64,000 bases of DNA, taken from NCBI GenBank assembly GCA_905221605.1, contig CAJNDS010000646.1, positions 835,730 to 899,729 on the forward strand, read 5' to 3'. Origin of the DNA: Symbiodinium natans. Its lineage: Eukaryota; Sar; Dinophyceae; Suessiales; Symbiodiniaceae. Within the stretch, counting starts at the first letter, position 1, and every line of letters starts with the position of its first letter. Both the position numbers and the translations under genes were made by a program. Positions 20,931-30,820 of the stretch are shown piece by piece. Under the pieces are notes generated by a model. The model saw only the letters and a program-made list of their open reading frames with translations. It was not told where the DNA came from and did not search any database.

Positions 20931-21267
20931 ACCCTAAACACCAGACCTTAAACCCACCCCCGTGCTGCAAACCCCAAGCCCTAAACCTTCAGCCCCAAAT
21001 CCCAAGCCCAAACCTGAAGCCCGAACTAAGCTCAACAACCCTCAGCACGCTAAACCCTAAACCCTATCAACTCCCCTCCGGAGGTCACTGAGGGCAACTG
21101 TGGATGCCGGGACGGCTACCATTGGAACATGGCCTCCAATAGCTGTGTGCCGTGCAATCGAGGCCTTTGAAGGGGGGAAGGAAGGGTTGGGGGTTTAGGG
21201 TTTAGGGGTTTAGGATTTAGGGTTTTAGGGTTTAGGGTAGACCCTAAGCTGGGGCTTGTAGGGTTGT

Positions 21268-21601
21268 AGAGTTACCACATCGCCTGGGGTAAAGCCACCC
21301 ATCACACTGCCGATCTGCATGACCACTCCTTGTACACGATCATGCCATAGGTGTCTGTTAGAATGGGCTCGAGCCCTGGCAGCTGATACTGAACCTCTGT
21401 TTCACGAGACTTCTTGAAAATAGAGTTAGAGGGGGCGTAGCTTCTTTTAGTGCCAGGGTTGAGGGGGTTTTGGAGGGTTGTGTTCGGAGGGGCTGCTTGT
21501 GGTAAGTCTTTCTGTGTCTTGGATAGCTGGCACATTGAGCATGCCTTCTGCTTGAGGTGTGTTCTTGTTTTCAGAATGGCGCGCTTGCTCTCAAACCTCA
21601 C
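21268..21601 (-). pseudogene. DNA polymerase III alpha (DnaE)-like fragment
   Basis: On the minus strand, residues 61-92 of a 99-codon frame include LPGLEPILTDTYGMIVYKE, matching the bacterial DnaE palm motif usually written LEPIL-x-TYG-I-VYQEQVMQI. The frame is broken immediately after it: the expected continuation VMQIGSVMGGFTPGDVV lies in the next frame (about 21,325-21,268), one base out. Residues 1-60 have a CxxC (CSMC) and do not look like polymerase. Probably a decayed gene or exon of bacterial or organellar origin. An assembly error is the alternative. Confidence 0.6.
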
Positions 21602-22350
21602 TCCCCCCTAAAGACTTAAAACCCCCAACTCTAAATGCCTAAGCCCTATACCCTAACACCCTAACACCCTACAACCCTAAAACCCTAAACCCCTAAACCC
21701 TAAACCCAACTATGAAGCTCATGAATGCAACATCCAAACCTGTCGACTCAGCTTTAGACACAAGCCTATATGAAATAGGGTTTACAATATTGTTTTTGGA
21801 GAGTGTATACTGGGTTCCTTGTAAATATTGGTCAGTGTATATATTGGGTGTCCATAAGGGATACTAGAAATATAAGACATGGGCCATATAGGGTTGTAGA
21901 GCTTAGGGTTAAGGTTTAGCAGTTTAGGCTTCAGGGTTGAAACCACAAACTCTAAACCCTGAACCCTACACCCGGAACCCTAAACCCTAACCCCACTAAT
22001 CTCAAAGCCTCCCCAGCATCCCTACCCCTGAGCTGACACCAACCCAAAGGCGTTTAGGGTTTGAGGTGCCCTAAACCTAATAGGGTTTAGGTTTTAGGGT
22101 CCCTGTGTTGGGGGTCCCTAATTGTCGTATGTGGGGTTAAGGGTTTTAGGGGTTTAGGGTATAGGGCGGTGTGGGGTCTGGATTTTAGGGTACCCTCAAC
22201 CCTAAACCCCAAACCCCAAACCCTTCCAATGTCTCAAGGCCAGTCTTGCGCATGGCAGAATATCTTCTCTCAGAGCCTGGACTTGCCGCCCTTGGTGCCC
22301 GGGCACCTCGGGTCTGTTGGACTTGTGGTTTAGGGTTTAGGGGTTGCGGT
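21602..22350. other. Repeat mosaic, no gene seen
   Basis: Degenerate C-rich then G-rich telomere-like sequence with one AT-rich patch at 21,780-21,900. No island with convincing coding character. Confidence 0.6.
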
Positions 22351-22359
22351 TCCGGGTTA

Positions 22360-22995
22360 TATGACGGACCGTCAAAATCACCGTCGATTAGCTGGGTAGC
22401 TGGATAGCATGCCGAGCCACTTCGGGATAAGACCCTGCTCAGTGTCGCAACGGCGGGCATCACATGCGTGCGTATTTCATCCATCACATGTGTATATAGT
22501 GCTGAAGGAGAGACCGTGCGGCCTATTCCTTTCTCGTTGTTACCGCAGTGTATAAAGCGTCGTAGTTGTTGTGAACAGCCTGCTGCCACCATGAGCCGCC
22601 CGGAAGCTATTTTTGAATGATGAGGACCCTTGGTTGTTATGAGAACTCGACCCCATGAGAACGTGAGGGTGGGAATGGGGCTTTTCTGCTTGGAGCAGTT
22701 AAAGGGGTTTCTACTGACAGCAGTCGAATGAGGTCGAAGGTGTTTCAAGTCGGCCTTTGCTGGCAACTGCGCAACAGTTAAGCTGTTGTCACGGCACGGG
22801 CCCATTTTCGAGTTGGACAGGTCCCTGCTACCTCTTGGTGAGTTGGAATCCTGTTGGTTGTGCACTGGCTGCCAGTTTCGGGCAGGGGCGTGTCGGGGTC
22901 CATGGAGGCAGAACAAAACGTATACCACGGCTTTTCCCTGCGGAGTGATTCTGCTAGGCGGGTGGCAAAGAGGGGGTCTGCTAGGCTGGTGGCAA
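22360..22995 (+). mobile_element. Non-coding retroelement, S family copy 2
   Basis: A repeat-free 630-bp segment that ends with two versions of the S-family tail: TCTGCTAGGCGGGTGGCAAA and TCTGCTAGGCTGGTGGCAAA, the latter running into an A tract and then CCCTATAAACCC. The 5' part has a weak tRNA-like A-box (TTAGCTGGGTAGCTGG), so it could be SINE-like. The long minus-strand open frame across it looks fortuitous. Confidence 0.55.
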
Positions 22996-23049
22996 AAAAA
23001 CAAACCCTATAAACCCTTTTAAACCCTTTAAACCCTATAACCCTAAACG

Positions 23050-23112
23050 GCGGATCCGAGGTTCTGGTCGAATCCCGAAGGCTCCCACGGCCTTGTTTGG
23101 GACATGGTCTTA
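23050..23112 (+). CDS. Candidate internal exon
   Basis: Open frame ADPRFWSNPEGSHGLVWDMV, between CCCTAAACGG and TTAGGGTG. No good acceptor is visible, so the limits are approximate. Confidence 0.45.
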
Positions 23113-23762
23113 GGGTGTTAGGGTGTGGGGGTGGGTTCAGGGTTTAGGGTTTAGGATTTGAGGGTTTCCAGAAATTTGGGGTCCCCTTTGCGAGGGGTCC
23201 CTGGATAAAGCATTGTAGTGCTTTTTGGGGGTTGTGAGGTGTTTGGGAACTAGCCATTTAGTACTTGAAGTTCCTAGGACTCGGGTTGGGATGAGGCCCC
23301 CTAGACCCGAAGCCCCAAAAAAGAAGAAAGGCGTAGGGCACCCAAGCATCGAGATTCTGGAGCCACCCGCGCAAACAAACTTAATTCCAGAACCCTAGGC
23401 ATATAGAGGCCCTGAACAATTGCCCAATCATCTACGCTCTTTGCACTGAAGTAGGATGACGCAATCCAGCGGGTTTCGTTTAGTGGTTCAGGGGTTTTCC
23501 TAAAATGGAAGTAAAATGAAACATCCGTATACCTCTTCAGTAATCAGGTTTCTGGTCTGAAGATTGTAGCTAGGACCCTACCTTGGCCCCCTAGGGGTTC
23601 GGTCCCCTTATCGCACCACTAACCCTAAACACAAAACCCCAGACCCCAAACCTAGAGTACCAAGCCCAGCCCCTAGAACAACTGTGGGTTGCTCCAAATG
23701 GTCCCATTCGTGTACACCTTATATACAGGGTTTGGGGCTAGGGTTTAGGGTAGGACCCCTAC

Positions 23763-23791
23763 CCCCCCCCCCCCCCAAAAAAAAAAAAAAC
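23763..23791 (+). repeat. C-run followed by A-run
   Basis: About 15 C then about 14 A, just upstream of the copia-like gag fragment. It may mark the 5' limit of that insertion. Confidence 0.85.
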
Positions 23792-23831
23792 AATAAAATA
23801 ATAAATAGAACAGTAAAGGACCGGGCCCCAC

Positions 23832-24074
23832 ATGTCTATCTTTCTTCTTTGGCACGCCTTTGAAGAGCTTTGCAGAAAGTATGAACAGTCTGCAGGGAAG
23901 CCAGTTGCTTCGGAGTTGAGAGCCGCGATCTTGCTTCGATCTCTGCCAGGAACATTGAGAACACACGTTTCTGTGAATTGCCAGGAGGATGCCAGCCATG
24001 AAGACTTGAGAGAGATGATCTTGAGATGTGAACGTGCAACTCAGAAGTGGACTGCTCAAGCCTGTTGGTTATGA
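23832..24074 (+). pseudogene. Copia-like Gag N-terminal domain
   Basis: 80 codons including FEELCRKYEQSAGKPVASEL and LREMILRCERATQKWTAQ, typical of the helical Gag (UBN2-type) domain of Ty1/copia elements. The frame stops at TGA and the rest of gag resumes after about 160 bp of unrelated sequence, so the element is broken here. Confidence 0.7.
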
Positions 24075-24234
24075 CATCCTGCAACAGCTCAACAAAACAA
24101 GGCGCTTAATGCCTTAATTTATAAGGGCTTCTACGTCCCTATTTGCAATGTACTTTCTGTCTAGGTACCATTGTACCTGGCCTTAAGTAGCAGACAAGCC
24201 ATGGCCCGAGCTGATCAACCTCGAGGGCCCCTTT
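24075..24234. other. Insertion separating gag segments
   Basis: About 160 bp interrupting the copia-like polyprotein, with a local palindrome around GGTACCATTGTACC. No coding potential; possibly a small insertion or intron-like remnant. Confidence 0.45.
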
Positions 24235-24780
24235 GTGCAGGTTGTTCTTATGCCAGTGCAAAGTGAAGACTATGCCTCTTACAGGAGAGTGGTACGGGCT
24301 ATAGCTCACAATTCCGCCAGGGACTGCACAGTTGCGATAATATGGCCACTGGAATCACAAGCAGAGCAGACTCCAACGACACCTCTGGCGCACTGGACGT
24401 GGATCGTGTTTGGGAGGAAGGAAGGGGAAAGGACAAAGGAAAAGGCAAAGGAAAAGGCAAGGACCACAAAGGATGGAGCAATGGAAAAGGAGGAAAGGAT
24501 CGTTTTCAGAGCCACCATTACGACCCGTACAACTCATGGAGGAACAATGGCAAAGGAGGCAAGGACCACTCCAAAGGGAAAGGAAAATCGTGGGGGCAAG
24601 GATAGAAGCAAAGGAAAGGGCAAGGAGTCAAAAGGAAAAGGCAAAGGAGAGCATCACAAGGACAATGTGCCCTACAGCAACTGCAAGACGTGTGGAAAGC
24701 CTGGACACTGGAGCAAGGAGTGTTGGATGAACAAGAACAAAGTGAATCAGGTGGATGAAGGAAGCACAAGCCCCAGCACG
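24235..24780 (+). pseudogene. Copia-like nucleocapsid with CCHC zinc knuckle
   Basis: Lys/Gly-rich linker (KGKGKGKGK type) followed by CKTCGKPGHWSKEC, a classical CX2CX4HX4C retroviral-type zinc knuckle at 24,682-24,723. The linker is in one frame (24,342-24,605) and the knuckle in another, so a frameshift lies near 24,600. It would bind element RNA during particle assembly. Confidence 0.75.
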
Positions 24781-24789
24781 ACCTCTACT

Positions 24790-25105
24790 ACATGGCCTCG
24801 GATTGGGCATCTAGTGCAGACAGGAAGTCGATTAGCGGCGGGCATTTGTATCTGGATGGGAATCTGATGTATTCTTACTCAAGACGACAATGACCGAGTC
24901 GGAACTGATTGCAGCGACATCTGTTGTAGCCGAATCGCTCTTCTTAAAGAACATTCTCACAACGTTGTCAGAGCTTCCAGTGCAGTTGGTTGTGCGCCTT
25001 GACAACTCAGCGGCTCGAAGTGAAACCTATCCCAGGCCTCCATAATCCAGCAGACATCGCCACGAAAGTTCTAACCTCAGAGAGAATAGCCGGGATGTAC
25101 AACAG
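24790..25105 (+). pseudogene. Copia-like RNase H fragment, protease/integrase/RT deleted
   Basis: The zinc knuckle is followed almost at once by SDWASSADRKSISGG, then TESELIAATSVVAESLFLKN and NPADIATKVL, the hallmark blocks of copia RNase H. Protease, integrase and nearly all of RT (over 2.5 kb expected) are missing. An in-frame stop and a frameshift also occur. It cannot be functional. Confidence 0.75.
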
Positions 25106-25475
25106 CGATGGACTGATCAGATCCTCAAAGCCCCCTCAGACTGCAAACGTGCAAAGGGTGACTTCACAAGTGGATATTGAAAGCCTGGTCCGATCAATCG
25201 CGTGTGCCGCCATAGCCTTGAGCCAGCAGCGACAAGTGGATGCTGCAGTGATGGACCGCGAGAGCATGGAAGAGGTCACATGGAGTGAGATCTCTGAGCT
25301 CTTGGGGACCGTGTGGAACGTCGTGATGTACCGCATCATGAATGCTTTGATGGCTACGAGCATGGATGGTGAGACCTTCCACATGTGGATGATCATGGGA
25401 GGCGGTGCCATAGTCCTTCTCTTCGTCTTCATGATCTTCTACATGGGGTGTGCCTGTGGAAATGTAGAACCATAA
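25106..25475 (+). pseudogene. C-terminal extension with transmembrane segment
   Basis: Continues in frame from the RNase H end (SERIAGMYNSDGL). About 100 residues follow, then a strongly hydrophobic segment, GGGAIVLLFVFMIFYMG, and a short Cys-containing tail. Standard copia polyproteins end soon after RNase H. This could be a lineage-specific extension, an envelope-like add-on, or part of a downstream host gene. Confidence 0.5.
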
Positions 25476-25478
25476 GTT

Positions 25479-25558
25479 CCTCACAGTCGACGACACAATC
25501 CTCACAGTCGACCACACAATCCCCACAGTCGACCACACAATCCTCACAGTCGACGATG
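25479..25558 (+). repeat. 21-bp tandem repeat, four units
   Basis: Unit CCTCACAGTCGACGACACAAT repeats with few substitutions. In the frame of the next segment it encodes SSQSTTQ repeats. Confidence 0.9.
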
Positions 25559-25918
25559 CCATCTCCGACCTCAGTGCCTGTGGAAGAGACCAGTCGTGTG
25601 AGAGCCGAACCTAAAGCCCTAGTGGTTCAGCCGACGACTCCATGGAACCGAAATCGTGCAGAACGTGATTCAGAACTTCGTGCTGAAAAGAATCGCTTTG
25701 TCCGAGCAGTGGCAGAGTACCCTCAGATCTTGGCCAGCCAGATGGGAGAAACTGCGATGTTCACCAAGCATGGTGAGTGCTATCATTGCAAGCGGCATTG
25801 TCATGGCTTGAGACACCTCACGGGACAGTTGCAGATTGGGATCGTTCAGGATGCCTTCGAGAAGCGATTGGCGACGTGCCGGTTGTGTTACAACAGCCAA
25901 TGCCGAGTTGACCAGTGA
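25559..25918 (+). CDS. Cys/His-rich C-terminal segment
   Basis: Open to a TGA stop at 25,918. Residues include WNRNRAERDSELRAEKNRFV and the potential metal-binding pattern CYHCKRHCHG followed 35 residues later by CRLCYNSQC. It directly follows the SSQSTTQ repeats in the same frame. Either the true C-terminus of this retroelement family or a separate small gene. Confidence 0.5.
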   Translation, partial: PSPTSVPVEETSRVRAEPKALVVQPTTPWNRNRAERDSELRAEKNRFVRAVAEYPQILASQMGETAMFTKHGECYHCKRHCHGLRHLTGQLQIGIVQDAFEKRLATCRLCYNSQCRVDQ

Positions 25919-26011
25919 GCTCGGATGAGCTGAGTAAGCCTCGTAGGCAGTTCTCGATTTCTCCGTGAAAGACGTTTTTGTGTTGCATAGTGCAACAGCG
26001 CAGTTTTAGTC

Positions 26012-26240
26012 AGTGTGTGTGTGTGTGTGCGCATAGCTTTTGTGTATTTTTGTATGGGACGGGACGGGGCGGGACGGGGGGCGGCGTGCCGAAGAAAAAC
26101 AAGAAACCCACAGTGATGTGGGGGAAAAACAAACTAATGACATACTATTAGAAAAAATAATGACAACAATAACAAGAATACTAGTAACAAAGTGGCCAAA
26201 AATTAGAAGAGGACCCAAAACAGAAAGCCAACGAAGCTAG
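26012..26240 (+). other. Simple-sequence and A-rich 3' flank of the copia-like element
   Basis: Short GT tract, GGGACGGGGCGGGACGGGG, then A-rich sequence. I found no long terminal repeat matching the 5' side, so LTRs appear to be lost. Confidence 0.5.
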
Positions 26241-26734
26241 GGCCGGAATGGTTGGAGGCTCAGTGTATCGCTGCTTCAGCGACCGAACATGCCCACACAC
26301 CAACAGCTTCTTGGGCTTCCTTATGCTGTTTGCGTAGAGCTGGACTCTAGGACCCGGGGGGGCCAGGGTTTCAGGCCCTGAAGCCCAAAACTTTGCCCTA
26401 GGCCCTAAACCCTAAACCCTGAATAACCGGGATTATTTTATAGGGCTTTGGGCTTCAGGTTTAGGCTTTTCGGCTTTAGGGGAGGGTGGTTCTTGGAAGA
26501 AGGAGTCTGTACTGGGATTCCTAAAAGGGTCAAATGGTGGCCATGCAGTTGGGGTTCCCAAACCCTGAACCCTAATTTTAGGGTTTAGGGTTTAGGGCCG
26601 AAACCCTAGACCCTAACCCTAAACCTTAAAGGGTTCCTACTTGATGGTGGAATGAGGCACTTTGGGAAACCCAGTGTTTCTTACAATTCTGCGGCTTTGG
26701 TTTCCCTAAGGGTTTAGGGTTTGGGGTTTAGGGT
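26241..26734. other. Repeat mosaic, no gene seen
   Basis: Non-repeat stretch to about 26,360, then degenerate telomere-like sequence in both orientations. Confidence 0.6.
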
Positions 26735-26854
26735 CTACCCTAGAACCAAAAGCCAAACCTACAAAACAACAAACTAGGGTCAAAATACTATAAACCTTAT
26801 TTATAGGATTCCTAGGGAGCCTACAAAAGAGTAGGTTTGGGGTTCTTAAGGTAG
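26735..26854. mobile_element. Hairpin element with CTACCCTAGAACC ends
   Basis: Left arm CTACCCTAGAACC with CCAAACCTAC; right arm GTAGGTTTGGGGTTCTTAAG then GTAG. The arms are near complements around an AT-rich centre. MITE-like. Confidence 0.6.
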
Positions 26855-27044
26855 GGTTCCTGTAGAGAGTAGAGGTTTAGGGCTTAGGGGTTTTGATGGT
26901 TCGGCGCTTAGGGTTTGGGACTTTGGGTTTGTGGGTTTTCGGAGATTTTGGGTTTAGGTTTTTGTTTTTGGATTGAGTGCGCTTGAGCACCCTAAGCCCT
27001 AAGCTTTAGAATTTAAACTCCTAAAGCCCTAAACCATAAACCAG

Positions 27045-27120
27045 GCCAGTGTGCGAACGGTCGGGCCGGGAAAGCTTGTGGCCTCTGCGCTCCCGGTTAT
27101 GTCGGAGGCCTTGGCAGTGC
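27045..27120 (+). CDS. Candidate exon, EGF-like cysteine pattern
   Basis: CCAG|G acceptor. The frame with one base carried from the previous exon reads QCANGRAGKACGLCAPGYVG, with C-x8-C-x2-C spacing and a following GY, as in EGF/ephrin-receptor-like repeats of secreted or surface proteins. Donor GCG|GTGTTTAGGG. A second frame is also open, so the assignment is moderate. Confidence 0.5.
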
Positions 27121-27434
27121 GGTGTTTAGGGTATAGGGTTTAGGGTGCAGGGTTTGCCCGGCAAGCCGAAAACCTAAGCCCCAAATGCGGTTCGGGCTTT
27201 AGGGTATATCGGGCTCCTCTCGAATGAAATCCTGAGCCCTAAACCCCAAATCCTAAACCAGTCCTAAACCCCCAGTGCCTGGGCCCTGAAACCCTTTGCA
27301 ATTGCCGGGGGCCTTTTTCCCCAAGATTTCGCAACTGAAGCCGGGGCCTGAAGCTCTCACAGTTGAAGCCGGGGCCTCTAAACCCGAAATCAAGCTTTCC
27401 GGTGGCTGAATCAATGTGTGAATCGATGAGACAG

Positions 27435-27485
27435 GCCTTGGGCCCAGAAAGTCCCCCAACACAAACCCTGAAAGGCGAGGCTCAA
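27435..27485 (+). CDS. Candidate exon with canonical splice sites
   Basis: Starts after GACAG|G and reads ALGPESPPTQTLKGEAQ in phase 0, ending CAA|GTAAGTG. The frame remains open further upstream to 27,363, so the exon could be longer. Confidence 0.6.
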
Positions 27486-27537
27486 GTAAGTGAAACGACT
27501 ATTTACCATTTAGACCGGATCCCTCCTCTGGTTTCAG
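27486..27537 (+). other. Candidate 52-bp GT-AG intron without telomere-like repeats
   Basis: Begins GTAAGTGAAACG and ends CCTCCTCTGGTTTCAG, with a pyrimidine-rich 3' end. It is a useful contrast to the repeat-filled introns. Confidence 0.6.
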
Positions 27538-27558
27538 CAGCCAAGGCGAAACACGGAG
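27538..27558 (+). CDS. Candidate 21-bp micro-exon
   Basis: Seven codons (QPRRNTE) between TTTCAG and GAG|GTATGTGAA, in phase with the preceding exon. Confidence 0.5.
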
Positions 27559-27777
27559 GTATGTGAATTCGGCTCGGCCGGCTTTGGATTTCGTTTGGAG
27601 TAGTGTTTGGGCGGTCTTGGGGTGGGCAAACTCTAAACCCTAAACCTGAACCCTAAACCACCTACAGTAATGCCAAATCGAAGGCCCAGCTTCTAGATTC
27701 CTAAGCCCTAACCCCTAATCCTCCTCAGCCCCTCAACCTCCCTACATCGCATTGAGCCCCCAACCCTAAACCCTTTA

Positions 27778-27954
27778 CCCTATACCCTAAACCCCTAAAC
27801 CCTAAAACCCTAAATCCTAAACCCTAAAACCCTAAACCCTAAACACTAAACCCTAAACCCCTAAACCCCTAAACCCTAAACCCTAAACCCTAAACCCTAA
27901 ACCCTAAACCCTAAACCCTAAACCCTAAACCCTAAACCCTAAACCCTAACCCTC
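27778..27954 (-). repeat. Near-perfect CCCTAAA array
   Basis: About 25 units in the C-rich orientation, perfect from about 27,871 on. It runs directly into CTCTTATCAG|G, the acceptor of the next island. Confidence 0.97.
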
Positions 27955-27961
27955 TTATCAG

Positions 27962-28036
27962 GGGCGCGAGGCGTCTCGCACCTCTGGCTGCCAGAGGCTT
28001 TACCCAGCGGTCATACACCAACAGCAAAGTCGAAGC
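27962..28036 (+). CDS. Candidate internal exon
   Basis: Starts after TTATCAG|G and reads REASRTSGCQRLYPAVIHQQ then QSR. C-rich repeat occurs on both sides, which is less typical. Confidence 0.45.
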
Positions 28037-28349
28037 CCCTAAACCCTACACCCTAAACCCTAACCCTAAACTCAAGGCTTATTATTACGCCGCCCACCAA
28101 CAGTAGGCGGCGAGCTAAACCTGTAAACTCTAAACCCTACACCCCCAAACCCAAAACCCCCAAACCTCAAACCCAACACCCCGGAAACCCCAAACCACAC
28201 ACCCTCACTTCGAGATCTGGGGTGTTGGGCTAAACAACTGAACCCTAGCCTCCATCCTTGCTTTCTGGGGGAGGAGCCCGACACTTCTTAGTTAAGGAAC
28301 GTGCCCTTAGGGGTTTAGGGTTTAGGGCTTTGGGTCTAGGGTAAGCAAG

Positions 28350-28490
28350 ATTGTCGGGATCCCCAACATGATCCCAAAAGAATTCCTTCTTCTGGGTCGG
28401 AGGCCACGACGGTCCGTGCCGGCGTTTCTCCGAGAGCTGCGCGAACTCAAGTTCCGTGCCTGGGCTTCGCCAGCTGTGGGAGTCTCGGGG
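28350..28490 (+). CDS. Candidate exon, 47 codons
   Basis: Reads IVGIPNMIPKEFLLLGRRPR then RSVPAFLRELRELKFRAWAS. It starts near GCAAG and ends before GGGGCTTAGCG, a possible GC donor. Basic, leucine-rich, possibly helical. Family unknown. Confidence 0.6.
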
Positions 28491-28735
28491 CTTAGCGTTT
28501 AGGTCTAGGATTTGGGGTTTAAAGGGTTGGGGGATTGATTGCTGAATGAGACATCGGCCACAATACCTTTTCGTGGTCTAGGGTTGATAGGTACATTGGC
28601 TAAGAGGGTCTACGGTGGGCGGGTTTAGCCGAGCCCTTAAACCACCGAAAAATCAAACCCTAAACCCCTAAAAACTTCCCCAAACCCCAAACCCCCAAAC
28701 CCTAAACCCTCAACCCTAAACCTTAAGACCTACAG

Positions 28736-28830
28736 CTCTCCTGGGCCTCCTGAGGAGGAGAACCTGGCGGCGTTCATACCTCTTATCATCCTGGCCACCC
28801 TGGCAGCCATCCGGCCCAACTGGGACCCTA
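28736..28830 (+). CDS. Candidate exon with transmembrane segment
   Basis: Starts after CTACAG and reads SPGPPEEENLAAFIPLIILA then TLAAIRPNWD. FIPLIILATLAAI is a good membrane span. C-rich repeat upstream, TTTAGGG x4 downstream. Confidence 0.6.
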
Positions 28831-29059
28831 GGGTTTAGGGTTTAGGGTTTAGGGTTGTTCTGTTCTGGCAGTCAACAAGTCCAGCTTCAAACAAAGGCTT
28901 TTGGGTTTAGGGATAAGCCCTAAACTCTAAAACCCTAAACTTCTAAGACGCCAACTCCATGGAGGTTTAGTTCAGGGTTTCTGGGGCTTGGGTCCTAGGA
29001 CGGCCCCTCCTAACACCCAAGCCTTAAACCCCCTAAACCCTAAACCCTAAACCCTAAAC

Positions 29060-29635
29060 CATGTGGTTGTTGGGATCATGTGGTGGCATAGTTCTGAGCC
29101 TTGCAGATGAAGTACCACCCTGAGGAACCTCCGAACTTTGGATCTGATAACTGTTGGGTGTGGTTTATGTTTGTTTTGGGTTATTGACCTTCCTGATGGT
29201 GGGAGGAGGATCTTGGTGAGGTGGTACATAAGCTGAATTTCGAGGAGTCATCACTTGCACAAGAGCTTGACGATGCGGGGGAAAGCTGGGTCTTCCTTTG
29301 TTTGTACACAGGGTGATATTTAGGTTGGGTAGCCTGCTTTCAATCCTTGTCTTTCCCCCCTTACAAGCCAGATGGCCAGAAATCCTGGAACTGCATGCAA
29401 TCGACAAGAGCCTGGAGTCCCTTTCTTCCCATGGATCATAGGGGTTAGGGGGTTGGGAGAACTTCTTGAGCCTTTCTTGGCTTCGTGTTGAGTTTCTCTT
29501 TTGGGCTGGCCCCCCGTGTGATCCACTTGATGTGCTCATTTTAAGGGCGATTTTTCTCCTTTAATAGTCGACTTGCCGGTACTAGTCCCTGCAATGTGGC
29601 CTGAGTGTCAGCTAGGCGGGTGGCAAAAAAAAAAA
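29060..29635 (+). mobile_element. Retroelement 3' region with A tail, S family copy 3
   Basis: A repeat-free segment of about 575 bp that ends GCTAGGCGGGTGGC plus an 11-base A tract. Its last 85 bp match 20,840-20,930. The minus-strand open frames across it are unremarkable. Most likely a non-autonomous element or the 3' end of a LINE. Confidence 0.65.
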
Positions 29636-29801
29636 CCTAAACCCTAAAGCCCGAAGCCCTAAACCCTAGAGTCCCTAATGGCCCTAAAGACAGTAAATCC
29701 TAAACTCCCCAAGCCCCCACTCCCTATAACCCCTAAAGACCAAGACCTAAACCCCCTAAACCTGAAACTCCCTAAACTCCCCAAACTCTCTAGACCCTAT
29801 T

Positions 29802-29886
29802 TCCGAGGCCGCTTCGCTATTGCTCGTGCTCGTAGCCTCTAACGGCCGGAAGGGTAGCAGCCATAAGCGACCTGGCGTGGCTTGGG
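29802..29886 (+). CDS. Candidate internal exon
   Basis: Open frame SEAASLLLVLVASNGRKGSS then HKRPGVAWG, ending GG|GTTTACC. A family B hairpin begins within four bases of this end, so the element sits at the intron start. Confidence 0.5.
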
Positions 29887-29889
29887 GTT

Positions 29890-30030
29890 TACCTGGACCC
29901 TTAACCCTTTTCTAAGCCCTAAACGCTAAACCACTTGTAGTTCCTTTCTGAAGGTACCTAGTTTTCTTACTATATTTTTCGAACTATAAAGTTCTGCATC
30001 CCCCAAAACGAACTACTAAGGGTCCAGGTA
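29890..30030. mobile_element. MITE-like hairpin, family B copy 2
   Basis: Ends TACCTGGACCCTTAAC and TAAGGGTCCAGGTA are complementary; inner arms TTGTAGTTCC and CGAACTAC also pair. About 30 bp of telomere-like sequence is inserted in the left arm. Confidence 0.7.
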
Positions 30031-30737
30031 GGGAGTTTAGGCTCATTGGGGAGTTTAGGGTCTAGCAGTCTTGGGGCTTTAGGGTTTAGAGTTTAGGGAT
30101 TTGAGTTTAGGGAGCTGCAGGGGTTTAGGGAGCTTTAGGGGTTTATGTAGTTCCCGGGGTTTATGGAGTGTTTGAGTTAAGAGTCCAGGGGTTTAGTGTT
30201 TAGGGTTCAGGGTTTAGGGTTTAGGGGTTAGGGGTTTAGGCTTGTTCAGGGTTTAGGGACTAGGGCTCGGGGTATATAGAAAAGGCTTCGGGATTCTTGC
30301 GGACTGTGGGGTTGAGGGATTAGGGTTTAGGGGTTTAGGCCAACAGTTGAGGACTCAGGGCTCTGCCGAGAAGCCCTGCACCACATCAAACCCTACAAAC
30401 CCTAAACCCTACACCCTACACCCTAAACCCTAAACCCTACCCCATAATTAATCCCAAAACCCTAAAGCCTAAAACATCAGTCCTTTAAGACCTTAAGCCT
30501 TTCAGCCCTACACCCCTAACACTAGCCCCACACCCTCAAGCCCTAAATGCCCTCAACACTTAAGCCCCAAACGCTAAGCCCCAAGCTCTTAAACCCTAGA
30601 AGCAACTCAACAAACCCTAAACCCTAAACCCTAAGCGCTCTAAGACCTAAAGCCCTAAGCTCTAAACCCTGGACTCCACAGCCTGTGAACCCCCACCCCC
30701 TAAAACCCGAAACCCCTAAACTGCTAAACAGCCCCAG

Positions 30738-30820
30738 GATGTCTGTGTACGTGACCACCGCCTCTCTCTCCGCCTGGCGCACCTCTGTGACCCAGAGCTG
30801 TGAGCTGAATAGCGCTGAGG
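30738..30820 (+). CDS. Candidate internal exon
   Basis: CCCCAG|G acceptor, frame MSVYVTTASLSAWRTSVTQS then CELNSAE, ending GAGG|GTTTGAGG. CCCTAAA upstream. The ATG just after the acceptor may be coincidental. Confidence 0.55.

Noticed and set aside
22380-22460. tRNA gene or tRNA-derived SINE head
   Set aside because: Only an A-box-like segment is visible; no B-box at the right distance and no cloverleaf could be drawn.
22185-23003. 272-codon minus-strand open frame as a gene
   Set aside because: It spans a retroelement with a plus-strand A tail, and its ends translate telomere-like repeats (LNPKPQ, LGLRVP). No family resemblance.
23800-26240. Long terminal repeats of the copia-like element
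   Set aside because: No matching sequences found on the two sides of the coding remnants.
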